DNA of 9,720 nt from an uncultured Flavobacteriales bacterium (GCA_946478675.1 CAMLEF010000163.1:1-9720); one strand, 5' to 3'; positions 1 through 7,565 are shown, counted from the first letter of the stretch. Notes: generated by a model from the letters alone, not told the origin. Translations and numbers: made by a program.

Positions 1-606
1 CTCGGCCGGTGGGCCTGGGAAAATCACGGTAGGCCCAACAATGTGAAAGTGAAATACGGTCCGGGCGCGGAAATGATGAATGAGAAATTCTTTGTCGTGA
101 CCGAAGACGGTGATCTGTGGGAAAGGCATTGGCGGAGTGATCTCAACCGCTGGGCCTGGGAAAACCACGGACGTCCCGAAAGCAAAAAGATCATTGCAGC
201 ACCGGGCGCAGCGATGATGAATGAAAAGCTGTTCGTCGCCGTAGAAGACGGGGAGCTCTGGGAGCTGAACTGGCGCAGCGATCTCGGCCGGTGGGCCTGG
301 GAAAATCACGGCAGGCCGGGCAACGAAAAAATAAAGTACGCACCCGGCGCAGCGATGATGAATGAAAAATTATTCGTCACCACCGAAAACGGCAATGTGT
401 GGGAACGCCACTGGCGCAACGATCTCGGGCGGTGGGCCTGGCAAAGTCACGGCCGTCCCGGTGATACGCGCGTAGCCACCGCTCCGGGAGCAGCCATGAT
501 GAACAGCAAATTATTCGTCGGCACTTCCAACAGCCATCTTTTCGAACGCGTATGGACCGGCACCGAATGGAAATGGGTGGACCACGGCACGGCCTATCAT
601 GATCAG
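1..606 (+). repeat. 141-bp in-frame tandem repeats encoding 47-residue propeller-like units
   Basis: Units run 43-183, 184-324 and 325-465, with a degenerate fourth unit at 466-606 and the tail of another at 1-42. The period is exact: the stretch starting at 1 (ctcggccggtgggcctggga) recurs at 283, two units away, and the accgg/acccg-gcgcagcgatgatgaatg stretch at 201 recurs at 342. Similarity at the DNA level, not only in protein, suggests recent duplication or homogenisation by recombination. The last unit has diverged (WTGTEWKWVDHG in place of WAWENHG), as is common for the unit next to a following domain. The total copy number is unknown because the array continues to the left. Confidence 0.9.
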
Positions 607-1443
607 TCTGCGCATGTCATCGGCCAGCCGGGAACCGATCCGAAAATGACGGTTGCTATTCTCGGTGACGGCTTTGCCGAAGGCGACATGAACAATTATA
701 AAGACATCGTGAATAATCATGTCGTCGATGCCTTTCACAAAGACACCATCGGCAATCACCTCGACAAGTTCCGCGTCATCCGCATCGATTCCGTTTCGCC
801 CGTCTCGGGAGTAACGACGCGCGACTATGACGAGCACGGCACGGTTCCGGACAACGACGATACGCTCACCAGTGAAAATTTTAAATTCTCGCGGCTCGGC
901 ACCATTTCCACGGGCTTGTGGTCGCACGCCTGGATTGAACGCGCTGCCGATACCCCGGCACGTATCGATCACATTGCTGCGCGCTTTGCTCCTGACGCCA
1001 CGTTTTTTATTGTCGTGGTAAATGACGGTCGCGAAGGCGGCGTTCGCACTGGCCGCTACGCATTCTTCACACGCGGTGAAAGCTCCAACGTGATCGCGCA
1101 TGAGATGGGACACCTGCTGTTCAATCTCGGCGACGAATACAACAACGACACGCAGAACTGGACATTTGGAGATCCTGGTGTGGTCAACCTTTCGAATACC
1201 GCCGATCGCGCTACGCTGAAATGGGCTTCGTTCGTTTCCGCAAGCACGCCGCTGCCTACCGATCCGGCGCATCTTCCTTCCGGGTGGAACAATGAAACCT
1301 CTGTTGGCGCTTTCTCCGGCGGCGGCGGAAATTTCTCGACCGGCATTTTTCATCCTGTGCTGCGCTGTCGCATGAACCAGAATAATCCGCCATGGTGCCC
1401 GGTGTGCGCGGCAGAGATCAACCGTATATTAAACCTAATTTAG
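1..1443 (+). CDS. M64-type (IgA peptidase-like) zinc metallopeptidase with N-terminal tandem repeats, 5' partial
   Basis: The frame is open from base 1, and the bases before the first possible start (GTG at 43) encode the same repeat (LGRWAWENHGRP), so the gene begins left of the window. Counting codons from base 1, codons 1 to about 202 are 47-residue repeats with the signatures APGAAMMNEKLFV, W-E-x-x-W and WAWENHGRP; they suggest blades of a lectin-like or DUF346/tectonin-type beta-propeller. The catalytic domain runs from about codon 214 to the end. It opens with TVAILGDGFAEG, typical of peptidase family M64 (Pfam PF09471), and carries HEMGHLLFNLGDEY at codons 367-380. The two His (367, 371) are the expected zinc ligands, Glu368 the catalytic base, and the Asp of GDEY (378) the likely third ligand. 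The C-terminal cysteine motif CRM...CPVC (nucleotides about 1360-1407) also fits M64. No T9SS sorting domain follows; any signal peptide would lie outside the window. The natural substrate is unknown: 'IgA peptidase' is only the family name. It is followed after 6 bases by the DUF1508-like gene. Confidence 0.85.
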   Translation, partial: LGRWAWENHGRPNNVKVKYGPGAEMMNEKFFVVTEDGDLWERHWRSDLNRWAWENHGRPESKKIIAAPGAAMMNEKLFVAVEDGELWELNWRSDLGRWAWENHGRPGNEKIKYAPGAAMMNEKLFVTTENGNVWERHWRNDLGRWAWQSHGRPGDTRVATAPGAAMMNSKLFVGTSNSHLFERVWTGTEWKWVDHGTAYHDQSAHVIGQPGTDPKMTVAILGDGFAEGDMNNYKDIVNNHVVDAFHKDTIGNHLDKFRVIRIDSVSPVSGVTTRDYDEHGTVPDNDDTLTSENFKFSRLGTISTGLWSHAWIERAADTPARIDHIAARFAPDATFFIVVVNDGREGGVRTGRYAFFTRGESSNVIAHEMGHLLFNLGDEYNNDTQNWTFGDPGVVNLSNTADRATLKWASFVSASTPLPTDPAHLPSGWNNETSVGAFSGGGGNFSTGIFHPVLRCRMNQNNPPWCPVCAAEINRILNLI

Positions 1444-1449
1444 AGCGCC

Positions 1450-2112
1450 ATGAAAAACCAGACCAGTTACCTGGGAACCCGCCACCTGCGCGTCGGGCTC
1501 GAGATCAGCGAGCGCAACGTAAAGATCACGTCCATCCGGATCGTCGATCAACCCGTGATGCAGTCACCGGTTTTGTCCCGCCACATGGCCGCCCGTATCG
1601 ACGTTGCCGGTCTGCCCGCGCTCATCGAATCCTTCGACGATCCGCGTATCGATATCGGCGTGTATCACGAAAAGGAAGGACACTCCTACATCAGGCGTTC
1701 ATCGGGCCAAACGCAGCTCTCCATTCCTTTTAACGGGATCGACGACCTGCTTTCACTGCAGGTTCGCGTTGCCACCGTGCAAAACGCGGTGAAAGTAGCG
1801 GACTATGAACATCTCGTTCGTTTTTTCGAAGAGCCGCCTTCAAAAACAACTGTTCATTCGTTCAGCATCGCCGATTTGCGTACGCATCCGGATTGGAATA
1901 AACTTTTTGGCAGCACAGACGTTCGCGCGCAGGCCGGGCGCTTTGAAATTTATATCGATGCAGCCAAAGAATACCGCTGGCGGCTGCGGCGTCCCGACGG
2001 CGAGATCGTTGCCGACTCCGGTGAAGGATACAAAACCCACAAAGAATGCGAAGCTGACCTGCAATGGATCCGCGGCCATGCTTCAACAGTTCCCGTGGTT
2101 TTCCTGCAGTAA
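1450..2112 (+). CDS. Protein with C-terminal DUF1508 (YegP-like) domain and an unrecognised N-terminal region
   Basis: 220 residues from ATG at 1450, six bases after the peptidase stop (TAG 1441-1443), so the two are almost certainly co-transcribed. Residues 163 to about 214 (GRFEIYIDAAKEYRWRLRR, then GEIVADSGEGY and a later conserved Cys200) match the DUF1508/YegP fold (PF07411), a small alpha-beta domain often found once or in tandem in small bacterial proteins; its biochemical role is not established. Here there is one copy. Residues 1 to about 160 contain no motif I recognise; they look like a folded, mixed-polarity domain with no signal peptide and no membrane segment, so a cytoplasmic location is likely. 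That is notable because M64 peptidases are often exported. A strong intrinsic terminator follows, so this is the last gene of the operon. Confidence 0.8.
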   Translation: MKNQTSYLGTRHLRVGLEISERNVKITSIRIVDQPVMQSPVLSRHMAARIDVAGLPALIESFDDPRIDIGVYHEKEGHSYIRRSSGQTQLSIPFNGIDDLLSLQVRVATVQNAVKVADYEHLVRFFEEPPSKTTVHSFSIADLRTHPDWNKLFGSTDVRAQAGRFEIYIDAAKEYRWRLRRPDGEIVADSGEGYKTHKECEADLQWIRGHASTVPVVFLQ

Positions 2113-2127
2113 GATTTTTTCATCCGC

Positions 2128-2165
2128 GAGAAAGGCTGTCTGTCGTGACAGCCTTTCTCATTTTT
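2128..2165 (+). terminator. Rho-independent terminator of the peptidase/DUF1508 operon
   Basis: A perfect 13-bp stem (gagaaaggctgtc at 2128-2140, its complement at 2147-2159) closes a 6-base loop (tgtcgt) and is followed by ATTTTT. It begins 15 bases after the stop codon at 2112. Read on the other strand, the hairpin is not followed by a T run, so it looks one-directional and would not clearly end the opposing gene. Confidence 0.9.
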
Positions 2166-2190
2166 CTTCGCCCTGCTTTTTTCCACTGAA

Positions 2191-2670
2191 TTATTTTTCT
2201 GTTTTCGCAGGATCAATTTCGCGATCCAAAAAACGATCGGAATAAAAAGTGCCGAGCAGCGCAATGATGATGCAGCCACCGATGCCTTCGCCGACGATCA
2301 CAAAAACCGGCATGTAAAAAGCTTCGCGCGAGCGGGCCATGAACGCCTGCGGCAGGTTCGGATCGATCATCGCGTAAAGGATCATTAATACTCCGAAGAC
2401 GCAGAACGCTACCACACCCGTGAAGAAGACGAGTGAGAACGCGCGCAGAAAACGCAATCCTCCGCCATACACACGCGCGATCCTTCGTATTTGAAAAAAA
2501 GAAACCGCCCACAACGCAAGGCAATCCACGGGCGCCACCAGGCCGGAAATATTTTTCATAAACAAACGCATCACGATCAGCAGCACCAGGAAAAGGACGG
2601 CTGCGATGAGTCCGTAAGCGATTACATTCCTGACAAAAGTCGGGGTCGATATTCCGGCGCGTTCCTGCAT
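2191..2670 (-). CDS. Four-helix integral membrane protein, probable DUF4199 family
   Basis: 159 residues from ATG at 2670; an in-frame TTG start at 2721 would add 17 residues (LPLDGKQNFSLRKK...) that look non-coding, so I prefer the ATG. Hydrophobic segments lie at about residues 12-36, 41-59, 78-102 and 118-143. Between segments two and three is RRIARVYGGGLRFLRAF, followed by a long helix ending in YAMIDPNL. The order 'charged loop, glycine-rich GG, F-x-x-A-F, hydrophobic stretch, Y-x-x-x-DP' resembles the Bacteroidota DUF4199 inner-membrane family (PF13858), for which I know no function. It stands alone, converging with the DUF1508-like gene (78 bases between stops) and diverging from the EVE-like gene. 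No clear terminator or promoter is visible for it. Confidence 0.7.
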   Translation of the reverse strand: MQERAGISTPTFVRNVIAYGLIAAVLFLVLLIVMRLFMKNISGLVAPVDCLALWAVSFFQIRRIARVYGGGLRFLRAFSLVFFTGVVAFCVFGVLMILYAMIDPNLPQAFMARSREAFYMPVFVIVGEGIGGCIIIALLGTFYSDRFLDREIDPAKTEK

Positions 2671-2833
2671 CGTTGCTTTTTTTCGGAGTGAGAAATTCTG
2701 TTTCCCATCCAACGGCAACAATTGTGCAAAGCGTAACCTGAATATTTATAACGCTAACACACAAGGATTGCGAAGCGACTTTTAGTCCAACGAAGCGGAG
2801 GATCGTCCCGCACCTGTCCCGCTTTTTCCACAG

Positions 2834-2862
2834 TTGCCGCTCGCTGCCACGGATTATCTTTA
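2834..2862 (+). promoter_or_regulatory. Candidate Bacteroidota-type promoter of the EVE-like gene
   Basis: TATCTTTA at 2855-2862 matches the Bacteroidota -7 consensus TAnnTTTG in all but the last position, and TTG at 2834-2836 lies 18 bases upstream, in the range for the -33 element. If used, transcription would begin within a few bases of the ATG at 2868, giving a leaderless or nearly leaderless message. It is a single short match, so the call is weak. Confidence 0.35.
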
Positions 2863-2867
2863 CAAGA

Positions 2868-3323
2868 ATGAACGCACCTTTCCGGAATACGTTTCTCTTC
2901 TCCTGGAACCCGAACAAATGGCCGTGGCTCAACATCCGCGAAGAGAGTGAACAGGTGAAGCGCGGTGAAACGATCACCGAGCGATGGACCTGCTCCGCGC
3001 ACAAACGCGTACAGCCCGGCGATCGCGCCTTCTTCTCGCATGTCGGGAAAGAACCGCGCGGCATCTTCGCTTCGGGCTACATCGTTTCCGAACCGTTCAT
3101 CGCGAAAAACCGAAAAGGCAACGACGCGTATTTCGTGAACGCGCAATACGACGTGCTGCTCGATCCGCAAACGTCGCCGATCCTCACGCTCGACATTCTC
3201 TCCATCGGAAGAATGGAAAAGCAGCTGTGGACGCCGCAAGCTTCCGGAATAGCAATCCGCCCCGAACTCATTGAAGAGCTCGAGGCGGTCTGGAAAGATT
3301 TTCTGGAAAACGAATTGCGCTGA
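2868..3323 (+). CDS. Stand-alone EVE-like (PUA-superfamily) domain protein
   Basis: 151 residues. Signatures in order: LFSWNPNKWPW (residues 10-20), ERWTCSAHKRVQPGDRAFF (38-56), GKEPRGIFASGYIVSEP (60-76), AQYDVLLDP (92-100) and WTPQASGIAI (121-130). These match the EVE-like domain commonly found at the N-terminus of HNH endonucleases and some restriction-related proteins. Known EVE and related PUA-fold domains bind modified bases in DNA or RNA, so a modified-nucleic-acid reader is the reasonable expectation. Here the protein stops about 20 residues after the WTPQASG motif, with no nuclease domain in this frame, and the next gene lies on the other strand. It therefore looks like a complete single-domain protein and not an obvious truncation. 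Cytoplasmic; no signal peptide. The start is the only ATG before the conserved WNP motif. Confidence 0.8.
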   Translation: MNAPFRNTFLFSWNPNKWPWLNIREESEQVKRGETITERWTCSAHKRVQPGDRAFFSHVGKEPRGIFASGYIVSEPFIAKNRKGNDAYFVNAQYDVLLDPQTSPILTLDILSIGRMEKQLWTPQASGIAIRPELIEELEAVWKDFLENELR

Positions 3324-4373
3324 TCAGTCGAAGATCTTCGCGTTGGAACGTTTGCCGAACGGATCGGTGGTCATGAAGCGCAACGAGATTTCAAAACCGC
3401 CGCGCGATTTGCTCGCCACCGTCAATCCCGACAAATTCACGTCGTAGCTGAAACCGATGCGCATCATGTTCAGCTCGTAAGCCGTCACGATGTTCAGCGC
3501 GTCACCGAAACGGTAATAACCGCCGAGCACGATCGCCGACGCTTTTTTTCGTCCCGTAAAATGCGACGCTTCCTGCAGCCAGTATTTCACCAGCATGCCC
3601 GCGTCGATTTCGTGATGGCCGCCCTGGATCATGACGAGGTACGCCGGCTCGAGCACGAGGCTGTAATTCTTCAAGCCAATATCACCGTTGCCGTGCGCGA
3701 CGAGTTTCATCGGCAGCTTCGCATCGTTGTTGCCGTAGAAACTGTACACCGGCTGGTTGAGGTGATACGCTGAGAAACCCGCGGTGAAATTCATCGCGTC
3801 ATTCGAAGTGATCGTCATGTGGCCTTTGCCGTAGAACCAGGCAATGCCCGCGCCCATGTCGGCATACGTGCGGTTCGGGTACGCGACCTGTTCCATCGAA
3901 GGCGCATTCAGGTCCAGCGAGCCGTTGATGTATTGGTTATCCCAATAGAATTTATCGTACTGCACGCTGCGTTGCCCGAATCCGCCGAAGATACCGGCAG
4001 AGATCAGGTTGTTGTCGTTCACCGCGAGAATGCCGGAAAGGTGCAGCTGCGCCGTCGTCGTTCCCATTGCGCCGTCGCCCGCTTTGTCGGAGAACACGTC
4101 GAGCCCGACGCCCATGTGGCTGCCGGTGCTTTTCTTTTCCATGAACGCCATGTCGGCGCTCACGTTGAATGTGCGGAACGGATTCGGCGTTACGCTTCGC
4201 CACTGATCTTTATAATTGATCACGGCCATGAATTCATGCGACATGCCCGCTGTTGCAGGATTCACCAGCAAAGGTGTCGTCGTGAATTGCGAGAAGTGAA
4301 TGTCCTGCGCAACCACGGTCGCCGGTATCGTCAGCGCGGCAATAACAGCCGCTTTGAAAAATTTCGTTTTCAT
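3324..4373 (-). CDS. PorP/SprF-family type IX secretion outer-membrane protein
   Basis: 349 residues from ATG at 4373. A GTG three codons upstream (4382) directly follows the cargo gene's stop but has less support. The signal peptide is MKTKFFKAAVIAALTIPATVVAQ, with mature Asp24 next. The mature start, DIHFSQFTTTPLLVNPATAG followed by NYKDQWRSV and NPFRTFNVSADMAF, is the classic PorP/SprF N-terminus (TIGR03519 / PF11751); the rest is rich in beta-strand-like segments, with GMLVKYWLQE and GGYYRFGDALNI as in family members predicted to form an outer-membrane barrel. SprF-type proteins are needed for secretion or surface attachment of type B sorting-domain proteins such as SprB in Flavobacterium. 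The gene lies 9 bases after the CHU_C cargo gene, whose specific partner it presumably is. Its stop (3324-3326) abuts the stop of the EVE-like gene. This is probably one of several PorP paralogues, so I give no symbol. Confidence 0.92.
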   Translation of the reverse strand: MKTKFFKAAVIAALTIPATVVAQDIHFSQFTTTPLLVNPATAGMSHEFMAVINYKDQWRSVTPNPFRTFNVSADMAFMEKKSTGSHMGVGLDVFSDKAGDGAMGTTTAQLHLSGILAVNDNNLISAGIFGGFGQRSVQYDKFYWDNQYINGSLDLNAPSMEQVAYPNRTYADMGAGIAWFYGKGHMTITSNDAMNFTAGFSAYHLNQPVYSFYGNNDAKLPMKLVAHGNGDIGLKNYSLVLEPAYLVMIQGGHHEIDAGMLVKYWLQEASHFTGRKKASAIVLGGYYRFGDALNIVTAYELNMMRIGFSYDVNLSGLTVASKSRGGFEISLRFMTTDPFGKRSNAKIFD

Positions 4374-4382
4374 CTCCTTCAC

Positions 4383-7300
4383 TTATTTGACGAGTGTGAC
4401 GTTTCCTTTTTTATCGATCTGCGTTCCGTCGTAGAGCGTAGCTTTTACCACGTACGTGAACACCGCGTTCTCACACGGCTGTCCGCGCCACACGCCGTCC
4501 CACCCGATGTTCTGGTCGGTGGTATGGAAAACGCGTTCGCCCCAGCGGTTGTACACGGAGAAGTCGAGATACTCGATGCACGCGCCGCGCACAAAGAGCT
4601 GGTCGTTTTGCCCGTCACCGTTCGGCGAGAACGCGTTCGGAACGAAAATTTCCCCGCTGCAATCCATCTCGACAAACACCGTCACCGTATCAATTGCCGT
4701 GCAGCCGATCGAATCGGAAACCGTCAGCGTGTATGGTGTCGTTACCGTCGGAGAAGCAACAGGATTGGGACAGTTCGTGCAGCTCAGACTTCCGGAAGGC
4801 GACCAGGTGTAGCCTAATCCTCCGCTGCCGTTGAGCTGTGTCGATTGCCCCGCTGTGATCGTGACGAAGTTGCCCGCATCCGGCGCAAGCGAACTGAGGC
4901 TGCCGACGGTAACCGTTTCGGTCATCGTGCAACCGTTCGCATCGGTAACGACGCACGTGTAAGTGCCCGGCGCAAGACCGACCGCTGTCGAAGTCGTTTG
5001 CCCGTTGCTCCAGCTGTACGTAAACGGCGGTGCGCTTCCCTGCGGAATGATCGTCGCTGTTCCGTCGTTCACGTTACAACCCGCAACCGTGGAGGAAATC
5101 GAATCATTCGAAAGACTGACAGTGACGTTAACGGTGTCGTAACTCACGCAGCCCGGGCTCACCGACACGGATATGACGTACGATGTCGTGACGGTTGGTG
5201 TAATGGTAACGGAATTGGTCGTCGCGATCGTGCTGGTGCCGTCGGACCAATTGTACGTGTAGCCTGCACCGGTTTGTGTGCTCAGCGATATCGGCACGCC
5301 GCCGCAGATGATCGTATCGTTGCCGGCGTTGACGTTCGGGTACGGCTTGACGGTGATGTTGAAATTGCCCGTTGCCGTTCCGCATTGATTGATCGCGTTC
5401 AGCGTAAGCGTGTAGCCGCCCGTATTCGGGAACGACATCTGGATGACGTTGTTCGACGTATCGACGATGGTTCCGCCGGTGACGCTCCAATTGTAATATG
5501 TGTTGTTCGTGAAGGTGAACGTCTGGAACGTGTTCGTATCACCGAGACAAACGACGTGCGGGCCGGTGACGTTCACGTTCGGCAACCCGAGCACCACGAT
5601 CGTATCAACCGCCGACCATGGACCGCTGCAGCCGAAGCTCGTCTCCTGCACTTTGAACGTGAGAATGCCGGGACCTCCGAGGCTGACGTAAAGTGAATTT
5701 GAATTCGCGCCCGACGGAGAAACGAACGGTTGGCCGCTGTTGATGCCGTTACACTGCCACATGTAGGTGGAATTCGCCGAATAGTTGTAGGGCGAGAAGA
5801 ACAGCGCAACGATATCACCGGCGCAGAACGTATCCCGCTGCGCGAACGTGGTGAAATCGTACGACGTAATTGTCGGCGGTGTGGAAGACGGCGCGCCTAC
5901 GGTAACGCGGATGAGGCTGCCGAGCGAATTATCCGGATCGGAAGAGTTCGTCGCGACCACGCGCATGTAATTCATGCCGACCGGGATGCCGACAATCGCG
6001 AGACTGTCTTTGCACGGGATGTGCACATCGAGTGTCGTATCGTTCTGCGCAGCGACGGAACCGAGAATGCCGTTCGCACCGATTTGCGCAAACGTCATGC
6101 TGCTGAGGAGCTGCGTCGTGAATACGTTGCCGGGGCCATACACAGCCGTGTTGTTGTACGTATTCACATCGACGTCGATGATCGAGTCGGCGCCTGCAGG
6201 ATTCGTCGCGCAATCCGTTACGCAGAAATTCAGGTCCTGCGCATTGTTCGTGGTGATGTCGCATTGCCCGATGCAGAACGGTCCCCACGGCGCACCGATC
6301 ACAGCCGGGTTCGACGAAACGACGCGGATGTAATAACCGCATCCCGGAGGAACGTTCGGCACAAGACCGGAAACTGATCCGGGAGGAGAACCGAGCATCG
6401 GATCATACGTGCCCGGATCAGGCGATGTGCCGATGACGGGCGGATTGGCGGCGAAGTTGCCGTTCATATCCGAAAGCTGCGCCGTGTAAATATTGTTCGC
6501 GTTGTAAATGCCCGTTGAATAAAACGGCACGTCGATCGCGCTGTTGATGCAAACGGAATTCGTGTCGTTCGTGACCACCGGCTGCAGCGTCGTGATGACG
6601 TTCGGACAAGTTTGTATCGTAAAGCAGGCCGACGCGATGCCCATGATGACCGGCGCCGGTGAAGTTCGTCGTATTCGCACTTTGTAGCAGGTGCCCGGCC
6701 CGGATGACGTCGGCAAAATGATCGCGAACACGCCGCTCGTTTGCGGATAATAAATGCTCGCCACCCACGTGTTCGTCGTGTTGAAGTTGCCGAACGCATC
6801 GGAAAGATCGATCGCATAAGTGCCGTCGCAAAGCGTATCCGACAGGCTCCAGTAGATGTACAGCACGCCGCCCTGGCACACCGGGTTCGGCGAAACGCTG
6901 GTGATGTTGATTGAAACCGAGTTATTGAATTCACCCACGATGTTGATGTCGTCGATCGCGAACGCTACTGAATCCGGGGACACGGCGCTGTTGTTCACCC
7001 AGCGAAAACCGAAACGCAGGTCGTTCACATTCGAGAACGCGGGATCGGTGATGTCTTCGTATTTCCATTTGTACTTGTTATTGTACTGGCTCAGGCCGAT
7101 CTGCACCCACGGACCGCCGTTTGCGCTGTAGTACAACTCACCGTAAGCCGTCGGCGATCCTTCGCAGAGATAGAAAAAGCTGAAATGCACCGAGTCCATG
7201 CCCAGCGTGCAGATGCCGCTCGTCATCGAAGCGAAACGGTCCGACGCATTCGAAGGATTGAAGCTCGCGTTCGTGATGCCGGAAGGCTGATCGTAGATGT

Positions 7301-7565
7301 GCAGGTACGTGCTGTACGGCGCGAAGCTGATCGTTCCGCTGTACGTGCTGTCTTCGGAATACGTATTCTGGTAAACCGGTGCGCCCGTATAGCTGTTGTT
7401 GACGATCCACTGGTTGGTGCCCACATTGGAGCCGGGCCCGCTGCCGTTGAGCGTGAAGGTGCCGCCGCCGGTCTGGAAATCTTCCGAGAAGAGCAGCGTA
7501 TTCTGGGCGTGAACGAACAGCCCGCAGCCAAGAAGAACGAGAATGAAAAGTAGCTTTTTCATCAT
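4383..7565 (-). CDS. Secreted multidomain surface protein with type B (CHU_C) T9SS sorting domain
   Basis: 1060 residues from ATG at 7565 (MMKKLLFILVLLGCGLFVHAQ, a clear signal peptide). A longer frame back to 7724 adds 53 residues unlike an N-terminus and would bury the signal peptide, so I reject it. Domains: residues 22-212, a jelly-roll/MAM-like sandwich ending FAIDDINIVGEF; 218-317, 321-433 and 435-557, three related modules with V-C near the start, QLSDMNGNF-type centres and Y-x-x-R-V-V-S-S/A-x-N strands, common in Bacteroidota surface proteins; 563-660 and 662-743, Ig/PKD-like; 744-822, Ig-like (AGNDTIICGG, YNWSDG); 823-887, a SprB-type repeat (YSWSNGQTT, GTYTCVVTDANGC); 888-972, Ig-like (YTWSPSGSLSCTNC); 973-1060, CHU_C (FVPNAFSPNGDGQND, VYNRWGERVF). 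The last domain directs export by the T9SS and surface retention, so an adhesin or motility/biofilm role is likely. There is no enzymatic domain. It is the first gene of an operon with the PorP/SprF gene. The ligand is unknown. Confidence 0.93.
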   Translation of the reverse strand: MMKKLLFILVLLGCGLFVHAQNTLLFSEDFQTGGGTFTLNGSGPGSNVGTNQWIVNNSYTGAPVYQNTYSEDSTYSGTISFAPYSTYLHIYDQPSGITNASFNPSNASDRFASMTSGICTLGMDSVHFSFFYLCEGSPTAYGELYYSANGGPWVQIGLSQYNNKYKWKYEDITDPAFSNVNDLRFGFRWVNNSAVSPDSVAFAIDDINIVGEFNNSVSINITSVSPNPVCQGGVLYIYWSLSDTLCDGTYAIDLSDAFGNFNTTNTWVASIYYPQTSGVFAIILPTSSGPGTCYKVRIRRTSPAPVIMGIASACFTIQTCPNVITTLQPVVTNDTNSVCINSAIDVPFYSTGIYNANNIYTAQLSDMNGNFAANPPVIGTSPDPGTYDPMLGSPPGSVSGLVPNVPPGCGYYIRVVSSNPAVIGAPWGPFCIGQCDITTNNAQDLNFCVTDCATNPAGADSIIDVDVNTYNNTAVYGPGNVFTTQLLSSMTFAQIGANGILGSVAAQNDTTLDVHIPCKDSLAIVGIPVGMNYMRVVATNSSDPDNSLGSLIRVTVGAPSSTPPTITSYDFTTFAQRDTFCAGDIVALFFSPYNYSANSTYMWQCNGINSGQPFVSPSGANSNSLYVSLGGPGILTFKVQETSFGCSGPWSAVDTIVVLGLPNVNVTGPHVVCLGDTNTFQTFTFTNNTYYNWSVTGGTIVDTSNNVIQMSFPNTGGYTLTLNAINQCGTATGNFNITVKPYPNVNAGNDTIICGGVPISLSTQTGAGYTYNWSDGTSTIATTNSVTITPTVTTSYVISVSVSPGCVSYDTVNVTVSLSNDSISSTVAGCNVNDGTATIIPQGSAPPFTYSWSNGQTTSTAVGLAPGTYTCVVTDANGCTMTETVTVGSLSSLAPDAGNFVTITAGQSTQLNGSGGLGYTWSPSGSLSCTNCPNPVASPTVTTPYTLTVSDSIGCTAIDTVTVFVEMDCSGEIFVPNAFSPNGDGQNDQLFVRGACIEYLDFSVYNRWGERVFHTTDQNIGWDGVWRGQPCENAVFTYVVKATLYDGTQIDKKGNVTLVK

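Noticed and set aside
1..606. Tandem repeats as a CRISPR array or noncoding satellite
   Set aside because: Units are in frame, exactly 141 bp with no spacers, and encode a consistent 47-residue protein repeat.
511..1353. 280-codon open frame on the - strand
   Set aside because: It lies entirely opposite the peptidase domain, whose frame carries clear M64 motifs; the antisense product is Arg/Val-rich with no recognisable domain.
2213..3064. 283-codon - strand frame spanning the DUF4199-like gene and the EVE-like gene
   Set aside because: It overlaps two better-supported genes in other frames and shows no domain, signal or membrane pattern.
3329..3340. CGAAGATCTTCG palindrome as a terminator or operator
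   Set aside because: The stem would be only four base pairs with a GATC loop and no T-run, and it lies within the PorP coding end; a chance palindrome is enough.
3819..5696. Two long + strand frames (3819-4817 and 4845-5696)
   Set aside because: They are antisense to the PorP and cargo genes and give Arg/His/Val-rich products with no domain features; they are shadows of codon bias.
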